A stretch of DNA of 44,451 nt from Candidatus Izemoplasma sp. (GTDB lineage: Bacteria > Bacillota_I > Bacilli_A > Izemoplasmatales > Izemoplasmataceae): the NCBI GenBank assembly GCA_007117885.1, contig SKFS01000011.1:1-44451 (forward strand), given 5' to 3'. How positions within the stretch are numbered: position 1 is the stretch's first letter; each line of letters begins with the position of its first letter. Below are positions 32,023 to 41,416 of this stretch, in pieces. The notes under the pieces were generated by a model, which saw only the letters and a list, made by a program, of their open reading frames with translations, did not search any database and had not been told where the DNA came from. Made by a program: the position numbers and the translations under genes.

Positions 32023-33264
32023 TCAACGGATTTCTTGAACTCGTGGAATACGAATTATAAATCGTGAACCTTCTCCAAAAGTAGATTGTAAATCAATGGT
32101 CCCATGATGCTTCCGTATCACGTTCTTAATAATGCTTAATCCGAGTCCACTTCCACCTGACGCACGACTTCTTGCATCGTCTACACGATAAAAGCGTTTA
32201 AAGACTTTTTCCTGATCGCTTTTCTTAATCCCTATTCCGGTATCAAGAACTTCAATAACATACTCTTTTTTATCGATATATCCTTTGATTGTAATTTGAC
32301 CTTGATCTGTATAATTAATGGCGTTTTTCACTAAGTTTAGCAGCACTTGTTCCATTTTAAGAGGATCAACGTAAATGGTGTCGTCTGCAATAGTTGCTTC
32401 AACAACTAACCCTTTATCTTCTGCTTGAGTTCGCAATAAGTCAATGACATCTTCAAGCAACTGCTTAATATTGAGCTGCTTAATATTGAGTTCATAATCT
32501 AAACGATCCATTTTAGAAATAATCAGTAAGTCATTAAGGATCGTTTCTAAACGTTCACTTTGATTAAAGACGATTTTATCAAACTCTTGTCGTTTCTCTA
32601 ATGGCATATCCTGATCACGCAATAAAATCTCGGAGATCCCTTTTAAAGCACTTAGAGGTGTTTTTAACTCGTGAGTAACGTCTGCAGTAAACTGTTTTTG
32701 AAAGGTTTCTGCATTTTTAATTTGAGTGATATCATGAATTAAGACTAAACACCCATGATAAAGGTTACTCTCAAATATCGGTGCGCTATTTATGTCAAAA
32801 AAGCGGTCATTATAAACAATTTGACCCCGTGTTTCTCTTTCAGTTAAATAGGCTTCATGGATAAGATTATACAGTGTCTTATGCCTTTTCAAAACGTCAT
32901 AAGGCTGATCGATAGCATCGCTTAAATCAAACGTATCTTTTGCATACGTATTAATTTCACGAACCCGTTCGTTTTCATCAATACGAATCAAACCACTCCC
33001 TAAAACTTCTGCTAGCGATGTAAACTGCTGGCGTGTTTCATCGCGATAGCGCATCGTTTTATTAAGTTTATACTCAAGCTCTCTCAAAGACTGATTGGTT
33101 TCTTCTTTTAGGCTATTTTGATAATATACAAACCAAACAATTTGAAACATAATGAGTACAACCACGGTGAAAATAATGAACAGTGTCGTCGGATTAATGA
33201 TCATCAATACCATCGCGAGTAAATAAATAACGACCATTGTTGGATAATAGGATTTTGATGCCAT
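32023..33264 (-). CDS. phoR: PhoR-type sensor histidine kinase
   Basis: PAS-like region, FTADVTHELKTPLSALKGISEIL, DTGIGIKKSDQEKVFKRFYRVD, GGSGLGLSI. Confidence 0.92.
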   Translation of the reverse strand: MASKSYYPTMVVIYLLAMVLMIINPTTLFIIFTVVVLIMFQIVWFVYYQNSLKEETNQSLRELEYKLNKTMRYRDETRQQFTSLAEVLGSGLIRIDENERVREINTYAKDTFDLSDAIDQPYDVLKRHKTLYNLIHEAYLTERETRGQIVYNDRFFDINSAPIFESNLYHGCLVLIHDITQIKNAETFQKQFTADVTHELKTPLSALKGISEILLRDQDMPLEKRQEFDKIVFNQSERLETILNDLLIISKMDRLDYELNIKQLNIKQLLEDVIDLLRTQAEDKGLVVEATIADDTIYVDPLKMEQVLLNLVKNAINYTDQGQITIKGYIDKKEYVIEVLDTGIGIKKSDQEKVFKRFYRVDDARSRASGGSGLGLSIIKNVIRKHHGTIDLQSTFGEGSRFIIRIPRVQEIR

Positions 33265-33316
33265 AATTAGTCCCTCCTTTGTGTCGTTATTATATCAAAT
33301 AGCTTGGCATAAAACA

Positions 33317-33988
33317 CTAGTTTAGTTCAACGAGTTTTCCACCGATTAAATATATGATATGTTCAGCGATGTTTGTCATGTGATCTCCAGCTCTTTCTAG
33401 CTGTTTAATCACAAGCAACGCACGGCTTGCTTCTTCAGCTTTTTCATCTGTCATTGTTTTAGCCACTTCAACAAAATCTTCGAGCTGCTGACGGTATAAA
33501 GAATCGATTCGATTATCTTTATCACAGACATCATAAGCAACCGATACATCGTTTTCATCATAGGCTTTTTTAATTGTGCTTAACATATCTAGTAGATAGT
33601 TTTTATACTTGAGTATTTCGTGATTATACGCTTTCTCTATACGATTTGTTTTTAAAATATACATCCCACAGTTCGTCGCATAATCTGCCATACGTTCTAA
33701 ATCACTTGCAATTTTAATCGCCGTTAAAATAAGTCGTAAATCTTTCGCGACAGGACATTGCTTTAAAATGATTAAGTACGCAGTTTCATTAATCGTGTTT
33801 TCTAAGCTATTGATTGTTTTATCGTTGTCAATCAACGCTTGAGCCGATTGATTATCCATTTTTTCTAAGGCTTTAAACATCATTTTGTAGGCAGTCTCAA
33901 CTTCTGTGAACATCGCTAGCATTTGCTCTTTAAGCTGTCTTAAGGAACCATCAAATGTTTTCCGTAAGTTTTGTTCCATATTATCCAA
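33317..33988 (-). CDS. phoU: Phosphate signalling complex protein PhoU
   Basis: Two PhoU repeats; [11 protein letters not shown] and [19 protein letters not shown]. Confidence 0.96.
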   Translation of the reverse strand: MDNMEQNLRKTFDGSLRQLKEQMLAMFTEVETAYKMMFKALEKMDNQSAQALIDNDKTINSLENTINETAYLIILKQCPVAKDLRLILTAIKIASDLERMADYATNCGMYILKTNRIEKAYNHEILKYKNYLLDMLSTIKKAYDENDVSVAYDVCDKDNRIDSLYRQQLEDFVEVAKTMTDEKAEEASRALLVIKQLERAGDHMTNIAEHIIYLIGGKLVELN

Positions 33989-34736
33989 ACCTTCCTGTTA
34001 CATAGTCTTCTGTTTGCTTATGTTTTGGGAGTGAAAAGATGACATCTGTTTTGTCGTATTCAATCAATTCTCCCATGTAAAAAAACGCCGTGTAATCCGA
34101 TATTCGTGCGGCTTGTTGCATTGAGTGTGTCACAATTACAATGGTGTACTCTTTCTTTAAATCCTCAATCAATGTCTCAATGCGTTGTGTCGCAATAGGG
34201 TCTAAAGCACTCGTGGGTTCGTCCATCAAAATGACTTCTGGCTCCATGGCTAAAGCTCTAGCAATACAAAGTCGCTGTTGTTGTCCACCGCTTAAGGTTA
34301 GTGCCGAATCATTCAGACGATCATAGACTTCATCGTATAGTGCGGCTTGTTTTAAAGCCCGTTCAACAACAACTTTTAACTTCTCTTTGTTCTTTAATCC
34401 TTGTTGTCTTGGACCATAAGCGACGTTATCAAAAATACTCATAGGGAATGGATTCGGTTTTTGGAATACCATCCCAACTTTTTTTCTTAAACCAATCACA
34501 TCATACCCGGAAACTTGACACTCTTCACCATCAAATCGAACACAGCCCGTCATTCGTGCTTCAGGGATAAGATCATTCATTCGATTCAAGCATCGAATAA
34601 ATGTTGATTTACCACACCCGGATGGTCCGATTAATGCCGTCACTTGGTTTTTATAAATCGCGAGTTGTATGTCTTTTAATGCCGCAAAATCACGGTAATA
34701 TAAACTAAGATTCTCTACATAAAATACTTCTTTCAT
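33981..34736 (-). CDS. pstB: Phosphate ABC transporter ATP-binding protein
   Basis: [45 protein letters not shown]. Confidence 0.97.
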   Translation of the reverse strand: MKEVFYVENLSLYYRDFAALKDIQLAIYKNQVTALIGPSGCGKSTFIRCLNRMNDLIPEARMTGCVRFDGEECQVSGYDVIGLRKKVGMVFQKPNPFPMSIFDNVAYGPRQQGLKNKEKLKVVVERALKQAALYDEVYDRLNDSALTLSGGQQQRLCIARALAMEPEVILMDEPTSALDPIATQRIETLIEDLKKEYTIVIVTHSMQQAARISDYTAFFYMGELIEYDKTDVIFSLPKHKQTEDYVTGRFG

Positions 34737-35947
34737 TAGTAACTTCCTTTCCTATTGAAAGCCCATACGGTGACTTTAATAAAAACATTTAAAACGAGAA
34801 CGATTAATAAGATAATTAAGGCAATAGTACTTGATAATGCTATATTTGCCGGTTCATCGGTCATCATCGACCAAATGTGCACAGCCAATGAAGTCGAAGG
34901 TTCAAATATCCGAACTTGATCGCGAATCGCCGTCCCTAAGACAAAAATCAAGGCTGCAGACTCACCAATCACTCGTCCAATGCCCAAAAAGGTCGCGGTC
35001 AAAATACCGGGTAATGCCTGTTTTAAGACAACTTTAAAGGTTGTTTGTGTTTTGTTTGCACCCAGTGCAAGGGACGCCCATCGGTGATCATTTGGCACAA
35101 CTTTTAGCGCTTCTTCAGTGGTCCGAATAATCACAGGCAGTAAAATAACACTTAATGTTAATGCGCCGGCAATAAGATTTGCGTTTGAAGCCGGCGTTAA
35201 TCGCACAGTCAAAGGAACAAAGACGGTAATGCCAAGTAATCCATAAATAATTGAAGGTACGCCTGTCAGTGTTTCAATGAAATTTCTCATTAGTTTAGTC
35301 ACTTTATTCACTGGAGCAAACTCATTGAAATAAATCGCGGTGAGGATACCAAAAGGAAGCGCGATGAACAATGTAAGAAATATGAGATAGACCGTTGTAA
35401 TCACCGATCCACGAATCCCACCACCTTCTAAGGAAAACAACACTTCCCGTATTTCCCGCTGTGAATCATTCATATCTGTAGCCATCATTGATGCCCCACG
35501 ACTCGTCAAGGATGTCGGATGTTCTTGATACGAAACACGACGCAATATCATCCCTTCTTGCAAAGAAATCGTTCGCTCATTCGTTGTTGGATCTTGGTTA
35601 TTTAATTGTCTTAACGGTGATGCTTCGTGGACATAATAAACACGAATGACTGTATCCCCAGCTAAATCCTGTGTTTGTTGTAAAACAATGCCATAACGCT
35701 CCACAGGAAACAAATCGTCTCCTTCAAAACTCTCTATAGGAAAAGACCCTGGACTTTCTTCCCTTAATGTACCGACAAAATTTCTTGCATGATAATCACT
35801 ACGAATTAAGTTCACACTTAAGAGATGACCACCCTCGCGAAATACGTAGACGAAAATGAGTCCTAAAGCAATGATTGAAAGAAGTGTCGCAAAATAGGTG
35901 GTTCCATCCAATAGCAATTGAGCGATATTTCGTCTAGACATGGACAT
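34736..35947 (-). CDS. pstA: Phosphate ABC transporter permease PstA with an extracytoplasmic insertion
   Basis: [59 protein letters not shown]; 403 aa. Confidence 0.95.
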   Translation of the reverse strand: MSMSRRNIAQLLLDGTTYFATLLSIIALGLIFVYVFREGGHLLSVNLIRSDYHARNFVGTLREESPGSFPIESFEGDDLFPVERYGIVLQQTQDLAGDTVIRVYYVHEASPLRQLNNQDPTTNERTISLQEGMILRRVSYQEHPTSLTSRGASMMATDMNDSQREIREVLFSLEGGGIRGSVITTVYLIFLTLFIALPFGILTAIYFNEFAPVNKVTKLMRNFIETLTGVPSIIYGLLGITVFVPLTVRLTPASNANLIAGALTLSVILLPVIIRTTEEALKVVPNDHRWASLALGANKTQTTFKVVLKQALPGILTATFLGIGRVIGESAALIFVLGTAIRDQVRIFEPSTSLAVHIWSMMTDEPANIALSSTIALIILLIVLVLNVFIKVTVWAFNRKGSY

Positions 35948-36869
35948 TTCCCACTTTCTTCTTAATTGTGTTTAGAATCAAGTTAGTCAGTAAGATGACA
36001 ATCATCAACAAGACGCCAACTGAAAACCGAATATCGTAATCAATCCCTGTCGTTTCTTTAAGTCCTTCAAGCATCGTTGAGGTCAAGGTTGAATTGATAC
36101 TAAATAGTCCGAAATTAGGACCACTACGCGCATTCCCTGCAACTAAGGATACCGCAGTCGCTTCTCCAAGTGCTCTACCAATCGCTAAGATTGCACCTGA
36201 GAAAATTCCTGATTTTGCAGCCAATAGGGTTATCTTGAATCGTGTTTGTGTTGGAGAAGCTCCTAATGCTAATGACGCATGCTCTAACGATTGATCTACC
36301 GCTCGAATTGACACTTCACTAATCGCGGTAATCGTTGGCAAACTCATCATTGCCAAAACAATAACAATCCCCAAAGTTCCGTTACCTCCAGGGCTTTGTT
36401 GGCCTAAAGAACGTGCTAAGTTATAAATCATCGGTAGAAAAAAGCCGACACCGACTAACCCAAAAACAATGGAAGGAATCGAAGCCATTAACTCAACAAC
36501 ACCGCGCATCATCGCTGCCATAGGCTTTGGTGCGATTTTAGCGATAAATAAAGCGGTGAGAACACCGATTGGAAATGAAAGCAAAAGCGACAAAAAAGCC
36601 AAGTATAATGTCTGAATTATTAGAAATCCAGCGCCGTAGGCTGTCGAGACAAATGTGGGCCCCCTCAACCATACTGTGTCTGTTAAAAACCGCCACAAAT
36701 CAACATTTCCCAGTCCATTGTTGTCTGTGATAAAAGGCCGAACACCACGGACTGTAATAAATAAGCTAATCAAAACAATGAAACTCGCAGAGACGATACC
36801 AAAAATCCAAAGAACTCGTGTTGTTAGACTATCAATTTTGCTTAAACTATAAGTATTTTTATGTGCCAT
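35934..36869 (-). CDS. pstC: Phosphate ABC transporter permease PstC
   Basis: ELMASIPSIVFGLVG, LGASPTQTRFKITLLAAKSGI. Confidence 0.95.
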   Translation of the reverse strand: MAHKNTYSLSKIDSLTTRVLWIFGIVSASFIVLISLFITVRGVRPFITDNNGLGNVDLWRFLTDTVWLRGPTFVSTAYGAGFLIIQTLYLAFLSLLLSFPIGVLTALFIAKIAPKPMAAMMRGVVELMASIPSIVFGLVGVGFFLPMIYNLARSLGQQSPGGNGTLGIVIVLAMMSLPTITAISEVSIRAVDQSLEHASLALGASPTQTRFKITLLAAKSGIFSGAILAIGRALGEATAVSLVAGNARSGPNFGLFSINSTLTSTMLEGLKETTGIDYDIRFSVGVLLMIVILLTNLILNTIKKKVGNVHV

Positions 36870-36888
36870 CTTTCTTTCCTCCTATCTC

Positions 36889-36923
36889 GTGACTAAAAGG
36901 CCCATAGGAACGAGGGCCTTCTA
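36889..36923 (-). terminator. Intraoperon hairpin between pstS and pstC
   Basis: Minus strand AAGGCCCTCGTTCCTATGGGCCTT followed by TTAGT (short U tract). Confidence 0.5.
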
Positions 36924-36943
36924 TTTTTTTTATGTCACGCGAG

Positions 36944-37867
36944 TTAATCGTTTATGACGTCTCCCCAAGTTTCTAGCTCGCCACTATAGATCCGCTTTAA
37001 CTGATCTGCAGTTAAATTGTCTACCGGGTTATCAACATGAACGATTGCTACGATAGCGTCCCAGGCAATTTGAAAACGCGACGCACCGCTAGGATCAGTT
37101 TCTAGTTCGCCATCTCTAAAGAATCGTGATGAATACCCAACATGAGAATAGTTAACGCCATCTTTTTGGTCGCCTTGTGTTCGACGCCATCCATCACCTG
37201 AACCGGTATGGTTGTTTACGGTTTGAACATTCCCACAGTTAGGCGCAAAAGCTGCACTTAATGCTTCAGCAATACGCGTCACTGAGTCTGAACCACCAAA
37301 CACTAAGGTGTGTGCAGAGTTATCTTGTTGGCAAATTGGATGATCACTTCTTAATGAAGACCAGTTTCCAGAAGTATTTGTCGCGACAGCACCGTTGTCA
37401 TTAATAACATCCGCACCGTCGTTGCTTAACGCAAAAGCGATAAATGCTAAGGTTAATGCTTCTTCAGTCTCATTTCTAAAATCTAAGCGATGCATGAACA
37501 CAAAGGGGCGTTTTAGAAGATAACTATCGTTTAATACGTTTTCTACAGACGGTGTAACACCATTAAAGCTAAGTGCTTTAATCGTATCATTAACACTGTA
37601 AAGCGAAATATAACCGATGCCTGCTGTGTCCGTTGTTATCGCACTCATAATCCCCGTGTTGTTACTTGTTACAAAACCGTCGACTAATACATCATCACTT
37701 CCTGCTGCTTCATTAAAGCCGATACCACGCATAAATCCATCGCGTGTCCCTGATGTCGTATCCCGTGTATAAACGTTAATGTTTTCTGACTCAAAATCAG
37801 CGCCACCACAGGCACTGAGAACAAGTGTAATTAAAACTGCAATGGTAAGTAAAACTGTTTTATTCAT
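36944..37867 (-). CDS. pstS: Phosphate-binding lipoprotein PstS, apparently circularly permuted
   Basis: Lipobox VLSAC; INVYTRDTTSGTRDGF (canonically C-terminal half) precedes LVFGGSDSVTRIAEALS...NHTGSGDGWRR...NLTADQLKRIYSGELETWGDV (canonically N-terminal half). Confidence 0.92.
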   Translation of the reverse strand: MNKTVLLTIAVLITLVLSACGGADFESENINVYTRDTTSGTRDGFMRGIGFNEAAGSDDVLVDGFVTSNNTGIMSAITTDTAGIGYISLYSVNDTIKALSFNGVTPSVENVLNDSYLLKRPFVFMHRLDFRNETEEALTLAFIAFALSNDGADVINDNGAVATNTSGNWSSLRSDHPICQQDNSAHTLVFGGSDSVTRIAEALSAAFAPNCGNVQTVNNHTGSGDGWRRTQGDQKDGVNYSHVGYSSRFFRDGELETDPSGASRFQIAWDAIVAIVHVDNPVDNLTADQLKRIYSGELETWGDVIND

Positions 37868-37932
37868 TTCGACTCCTCCTTAAATTTTCACCCCTATTCT
37901 AGATGATTAAGATTAATCTTTAATCATGATAG

Positions 37933-37949
37933 TGTTAAACTACTGTAAA
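37933..37949 (-). promoter_or_regulatory. Candidate PhoP box upstream of pstS
   Basis: Minus strand TTTACA-GTAGT-TTAACA: two direct repeats at 11-bp spacing. Confidence 0.6.
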
Positions 37950-37966
37950 GTAATGTTCATAAAAAA

Positions 37967-37984
37967 AAGCGCATTTCTGCGCTT
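37967..37984 (-). terminator. Rho-independent terminator after phoP
   Basis: Minus strand AAGCGCAGAAATGCGCTTTTTTTT, overlapping the phoP stop. Confidence 0.85.
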
Positions 37985-38645
37985 ACAGTAATTTATAACC
38001 AATCCCTCTTACGGTTTTAATCATTTCTTGAAGAAAGGGAACTTTCTCACGGAGCTTAAATATATGGACATCGACAACTCTAGTGTCACCATCATAACTG
38101 TAGCCCCATAGTTTAGACAATAGTTGCTCACGGGATAAAGCACGACCTTTGTTCACAATCAAGTATTCGAGCAACTCAAACTCTTTAAGCGTTAAATCGA
38201 TTTTTTCTTGATCAACAAAAACTTCATAACTACGACTATCCAATTCAAGCGTTTGATAAACAAGTTTATGTTTATCCTCGCTTGATTTTTTACGGCGTGA
38301 AACAGCTTTGATTCGCGCAGTCAGTTCACGCGGTGAAAAAGGTTTTGTCACATAATCATCCGCGCCAACATCGAGTCCTTCAACTTTTTGGAGTTCATCA
38401 TCCATAGCTGTAAGCATTAATATATGCGATTCACATCCATGTTTACGAAGTTTTTTACACACTTCAATCCCGTTCATGCCGGGCAACATTAAATCTAAAA
38501 TAATCACGTCATAATCTAATTCTTTAGCCATTTGATAGCCTTTCAATCCATCAAAAGCTACGTCAACTTCATAGTTCATTTGTTTAAGATCATACTCTAA
38601 CATCTTTGAGATACTTATTTCATCTTCAATTACTAAAATACGCAC
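37983..38645 (-). CDS. phoP: PhoP-type OmpR-family response regulator
   Basis: DVIILDLMLPGMNG, GADDYVTKPFSPREL, winged-helix GYSYDGDTRVVDVHIFKLREK. Confidence 0.93.
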   Translation of the reverse strand: MRILVIEDEISISKMLEYDLKQMNYEVDVAFDGLKGYQMAKELDYDVIILDLMLPGMNGIEVCKKLRKHGCESHILMLTAMDDELQKVEGLDVGADDYVTKPFSPRELTARIKAVSRRKKSSEDKHKLVYQTLELDSRSYEVFVDQEKIDLTLKEFELLEYLIVNKGRALSREQLLSKLWGYSYDGDTRVVDVHIFKLREKVPFLQEMIKTVRGIGYKLL

Positions 38646-38659
38646 TTCTTCACCTCACT

Positions 38660-40342
38660 TTAGGCATGTTTAACTTCAACATCTTGATAGTAGTTTTCAT
38701 GGAGAATGTTATCAACGATGTTCGTACAGTGGTCACCAATACGCTCAACATTTGAAAGAATATCAACAAATAGTTGATCATCACAGTCTGGCGATGTGCA
38801 TTCGTTCGTTCGCATAACATGACGTTTACGATATTTACGGACTAATGTATCAATCAAATCTTCGTATTCTAAAACCTGTTTAGCTTTAATTTTACTATCT
38901 TCCTTAAACGCTTCAATTGTCATCCGAATCGTGTCTGTCACAACCGCATAAAGATGCTTTAAATCTTCTATCGCCTCTGGCGTTAGCGTTTGCTTGTTTT
39001 CGTAACGGAACTCAAAGAAGTCAAAAAGATTTTGTGAGTGATCGGCAATCCGTTCAAAATCTCGAATAGCATCGATATAAGAGGCTTGATAATGCGCTAA
39101 GTTTTGATCGAGATCGGTTAATGAAACTTTAACAAGATAATCATGCACTTTTTGATCAATTGTGTCCACAATTTCTTCAAGCTGACGGCCACTCTCTAAA
39201 AGCTTTTTATCTTCATTAAATGAATATTGAACGGCTTCAGTATACATTCTTTCAACAATCGTCCCCATATTTATAATAATTTGCTTAGCATTCTCTAAGG
39301 CTAAAGCCGGTGCTTCTTTAATAAGATTATCCTGTAGACGGTCAACATTAACCCCTTCCATCGCATCCTCACCAGGGATTACTTTTTGTGTAAATGCGAC
39401 TAAATACTTAATTAAGAAGTATGTAATAAACGTCGTAAGAATATTAAAGAAAATGTGCGCTAAAGAAATCGTCATTGCGGCAGGGACACCCGCATAAAAA
39501 AGGTTTTCTAAGATTTCTATAAACGCTGTATACGGGTGGATAAGCGCTAAAAAGAATAGACTACCTAAAACATTAAAAACCACATGGGCAGCCGCAGTTC
39601 TCTTAGCCGCAACACTGCCGCCAATCGATGCAAAAATCGCGGTAATGGTTGTGCCAATATTGCTTCCAAAAACAATTGCAACCGCGCCGACTAAAGGCAT
39701 GGCTCCAGTCGTGTATAATTCTTGTAATATCCCGATTGTTCCCGTACTAGATTGAACTAAGGCTGTTAAAACCGCACCAACTGCAACGCCTAATACTGGC
39801 GCATTGGATACCGTTAATAGTGCTTGTCGGAAAGCATCGTACTCGACAAAAACTTTGAGCGCGCCACCCATCAAGGAGAGACCATAAAAAAGCATCCCAA
39901 AACCAAGTAAAACCCCGCCAAATCGATTCCACTTTTTATCTTTCATAAAGAAAATCAAAAGTGCGCCTGTTCCCATAATAGGTAAAGCGTAGTTAGCGAT
40001 TTGAAGCCCGATCAAAAAACTTGTCACAGTCGTTCCAATATTGGCACCTAAAATAATCCCGACTGCTTGAGGTAATGTCATCAATCCAGCACGTACTAAG
40101 CCAACCGTCAAAGCGGTTGTTCCTGAACTAGATTGCAATAAACCGGTAATGATAATCCCGACAAAAATTCCTTTTAATGGCGTGTTTGTACTTTTCTCAA
40201 TCAATACCTTAAGCTTGTTCCCAGCAAGTAACTTTAAAGATTCTCCCATCAAATGGATGCCGTAAAGAAAAATCCCCAAACCACCCAGAACTAAAAAAAT
40301 CGTTTGTGTCCAGTTATGATCGACAAGTTGTGTTAATAACAT
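38660..40342 (-). CDS. Na/Pi cotransporter with C-terminal PhoU-like domain
   Basis: QSSSGTTALTVGLV and QSSTGTIGILQEL repeats, C-terminal PhoU-like helices ending in NVERIGDHCTNIVDNI. Confidence 0.93.
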   Translation of the reverse strand: MLLTQLVDHNWTQTIFLVLGGLGIFLYGIHLMGESLKLLAGNKLKVLIEKSTNTPLKGIFVGIIITGLLQSSSGTTALTVGLVRAGLMTLPQAVGIILGANIGTTVTSFLIGLQIANYALPIMGTGALLIFFMKDKKWNRFGGVLLGFGMLFYGLSLMGGALKVFVEYDAFRQALLTVSNAPVLGVAVGAVLTALVQSSTGTIGILQELYTTGAMPLVGAVAIVFGSNIGTTITAIFASIGGSVAAKRTAAAHVVFNVLGSLFFLALIHPYTAFIEILENLFYAGVPAAMTISLAHIFFNILTTFITYFLIKYLVAFTQKVIPGEDAMEGVNVDRLQDNLIKEAPALALENAKQIIINMGTIVERMYTEAVQYSFNEDKKLLESGRQLEEIVDTIDQKVHDYLVKVSLTDLDQNLAHYQASYIDAIRDFERIADHSQNLFDFFEFRYENKQTLTPEAIEDLKHLYAVVTDTIRMTIEAFKEDSKIKAKQVLEYEDLIDTLVRKYRKRHVMRTNECTSPDCDDQLFVDILSNVERIGDHCTNIVDNILHENYYQDVEVKHA

Positions 40343-40410
40343 AGCATCACTCCGTAGTGTTGATTAACCATTCAAAGCATACCATAATTTACTTTAATTT
40401 CATAGTCCGC

Positions 40411-40436
40411 TTAACTTTGTTAACAGAAAATTAACA
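40411..40436 (+). promoter_or_regulatory. Candidate PhoP box cluster upstream of the Na/Pi cotransporter
   Basis: TTAACT...TTAACA-GAAAA-TTAACA; the last two are 11 bp apart. Confidence 0.45.
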
Positions 40437-40439
40437 AAA

Positions 40440-40468
40440 AAAGAAACGCCTCATTAATGCGTTTCTTT
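40440..40468 (-). terminator. Rho-independent terminator overlapping the 3' end of the DHH gene
   Basis: Minus strand AAAGAAACGC...GCGTTTCTTTTTTTG. Confidence 0.8.
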
Positions 40469-41416
40469 ATAGGTTTTAGCGTGATGATCTAAAACTTCCA
40501 AAAGCGCTTCTGCACGCTCCCAAGTACCAAGATTTGCGCCACTTGCTAAGGCGTGGCCGCCGCCATCAAACATGGCGGCTATTTCATTAATCGCAGGGCC
40601 TTTACTGCGGATTCTTGCTCGGACAATTTTTTCTTCGTACTCTGCAAGCAACACCCAAATTGGACTATCTTCAAAAACACCCAACTCATTGACCATACTG
40701 GAAGCTTCTTCAATACTGACACCGTACTCTTGAATCAGTTCTTCGGTGATTTTTATATAAGCTACACCGTTGTCAGTTTTTTGGTAATTTAGTAATACAT
40801 CCCCCTTAAATCGCACTAACTCTTCAGTTTTTGTGTCGAGTTCGCGGTATATTTCTTGGGCATCCAATCCTAAATCATAAAGTCTTGCGATATGTCTAAA
40901 GGTATCGCCGTCGACACCGGGATACTTAAATCTTCCGGTATCGGTCAATGTTCCTGTAAATAACGCTTTTGCACCCTCAATCGTCATGCGGTACGTATCT
41001 TCAAACAAAAAGAAGAGGTCAAGGATAATCAATGCGGCAGCTGGTCGATGGATATCGACATAATCAATATCACCGTATGGACTCACATTGATATGGTGAT
41101 CAATCTTAATTAAAAAATCTCCGGTTTTATACCGTTGATCGGCGATTCGTTCTTCGTTTCCGGTATCCACCGCAATCACCAATGCGCCTTTAAAGACAGC
41201 GTCGTCTATTTGATCGAGTTTCCCAAGAAACTTAACATAATCGGTCTCTTCGCCTACGGCATACACTGCTTTATTAGGGTAGGTCGTTCTTAAAATGTTT
41301 CTCAGGCCTAATGCCGTGCCAATGCAATCGCCATCTGGCCGTGCATGAGGTGTAATAATAATCGTTTGGTATGCTTGTATTTTTTCGTGTATTTGTGTTA
41401 GTTTTGCTTTATCCAT
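40454..41416 (-). CDS. DHH/DHHA1 family phosphoesterase (NrnA-like)
   Basis: HARPDGDCIGTALGL, DTGNEERIADQRY, IDHHINVSPYGD, GTLTDTGRF, GGGHALASG. Confidence 0.92.
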   Translation of the reverse strand: MDKAKLTQIHEKIQAYQTIIITPHARPDGDCIGTALGLRNILRTTYPNKAVYAVGEETDYVKFLGKLDQIDDAVFKGALVIAVDTGNEERIADQRYKTGDFLIKIDHHINVSPYGDIDYVDIHRPAAALIILDLFFLFEDTYRMTIEGAKALFTGTLTDTGRFKYPGVDGDTFRHIARLYDLGLDAQEIYRELDTKTEELVRFKGDVLLNYQKTDNGVAYIKITEELIQEYGVSIEEASSMVNELGVFEDSPIWVLLAEYEEKIVRARIRSKGPAINEIAAMFDGGGHALASGANLGTWERAEALLEVLDHHAKTYKETH

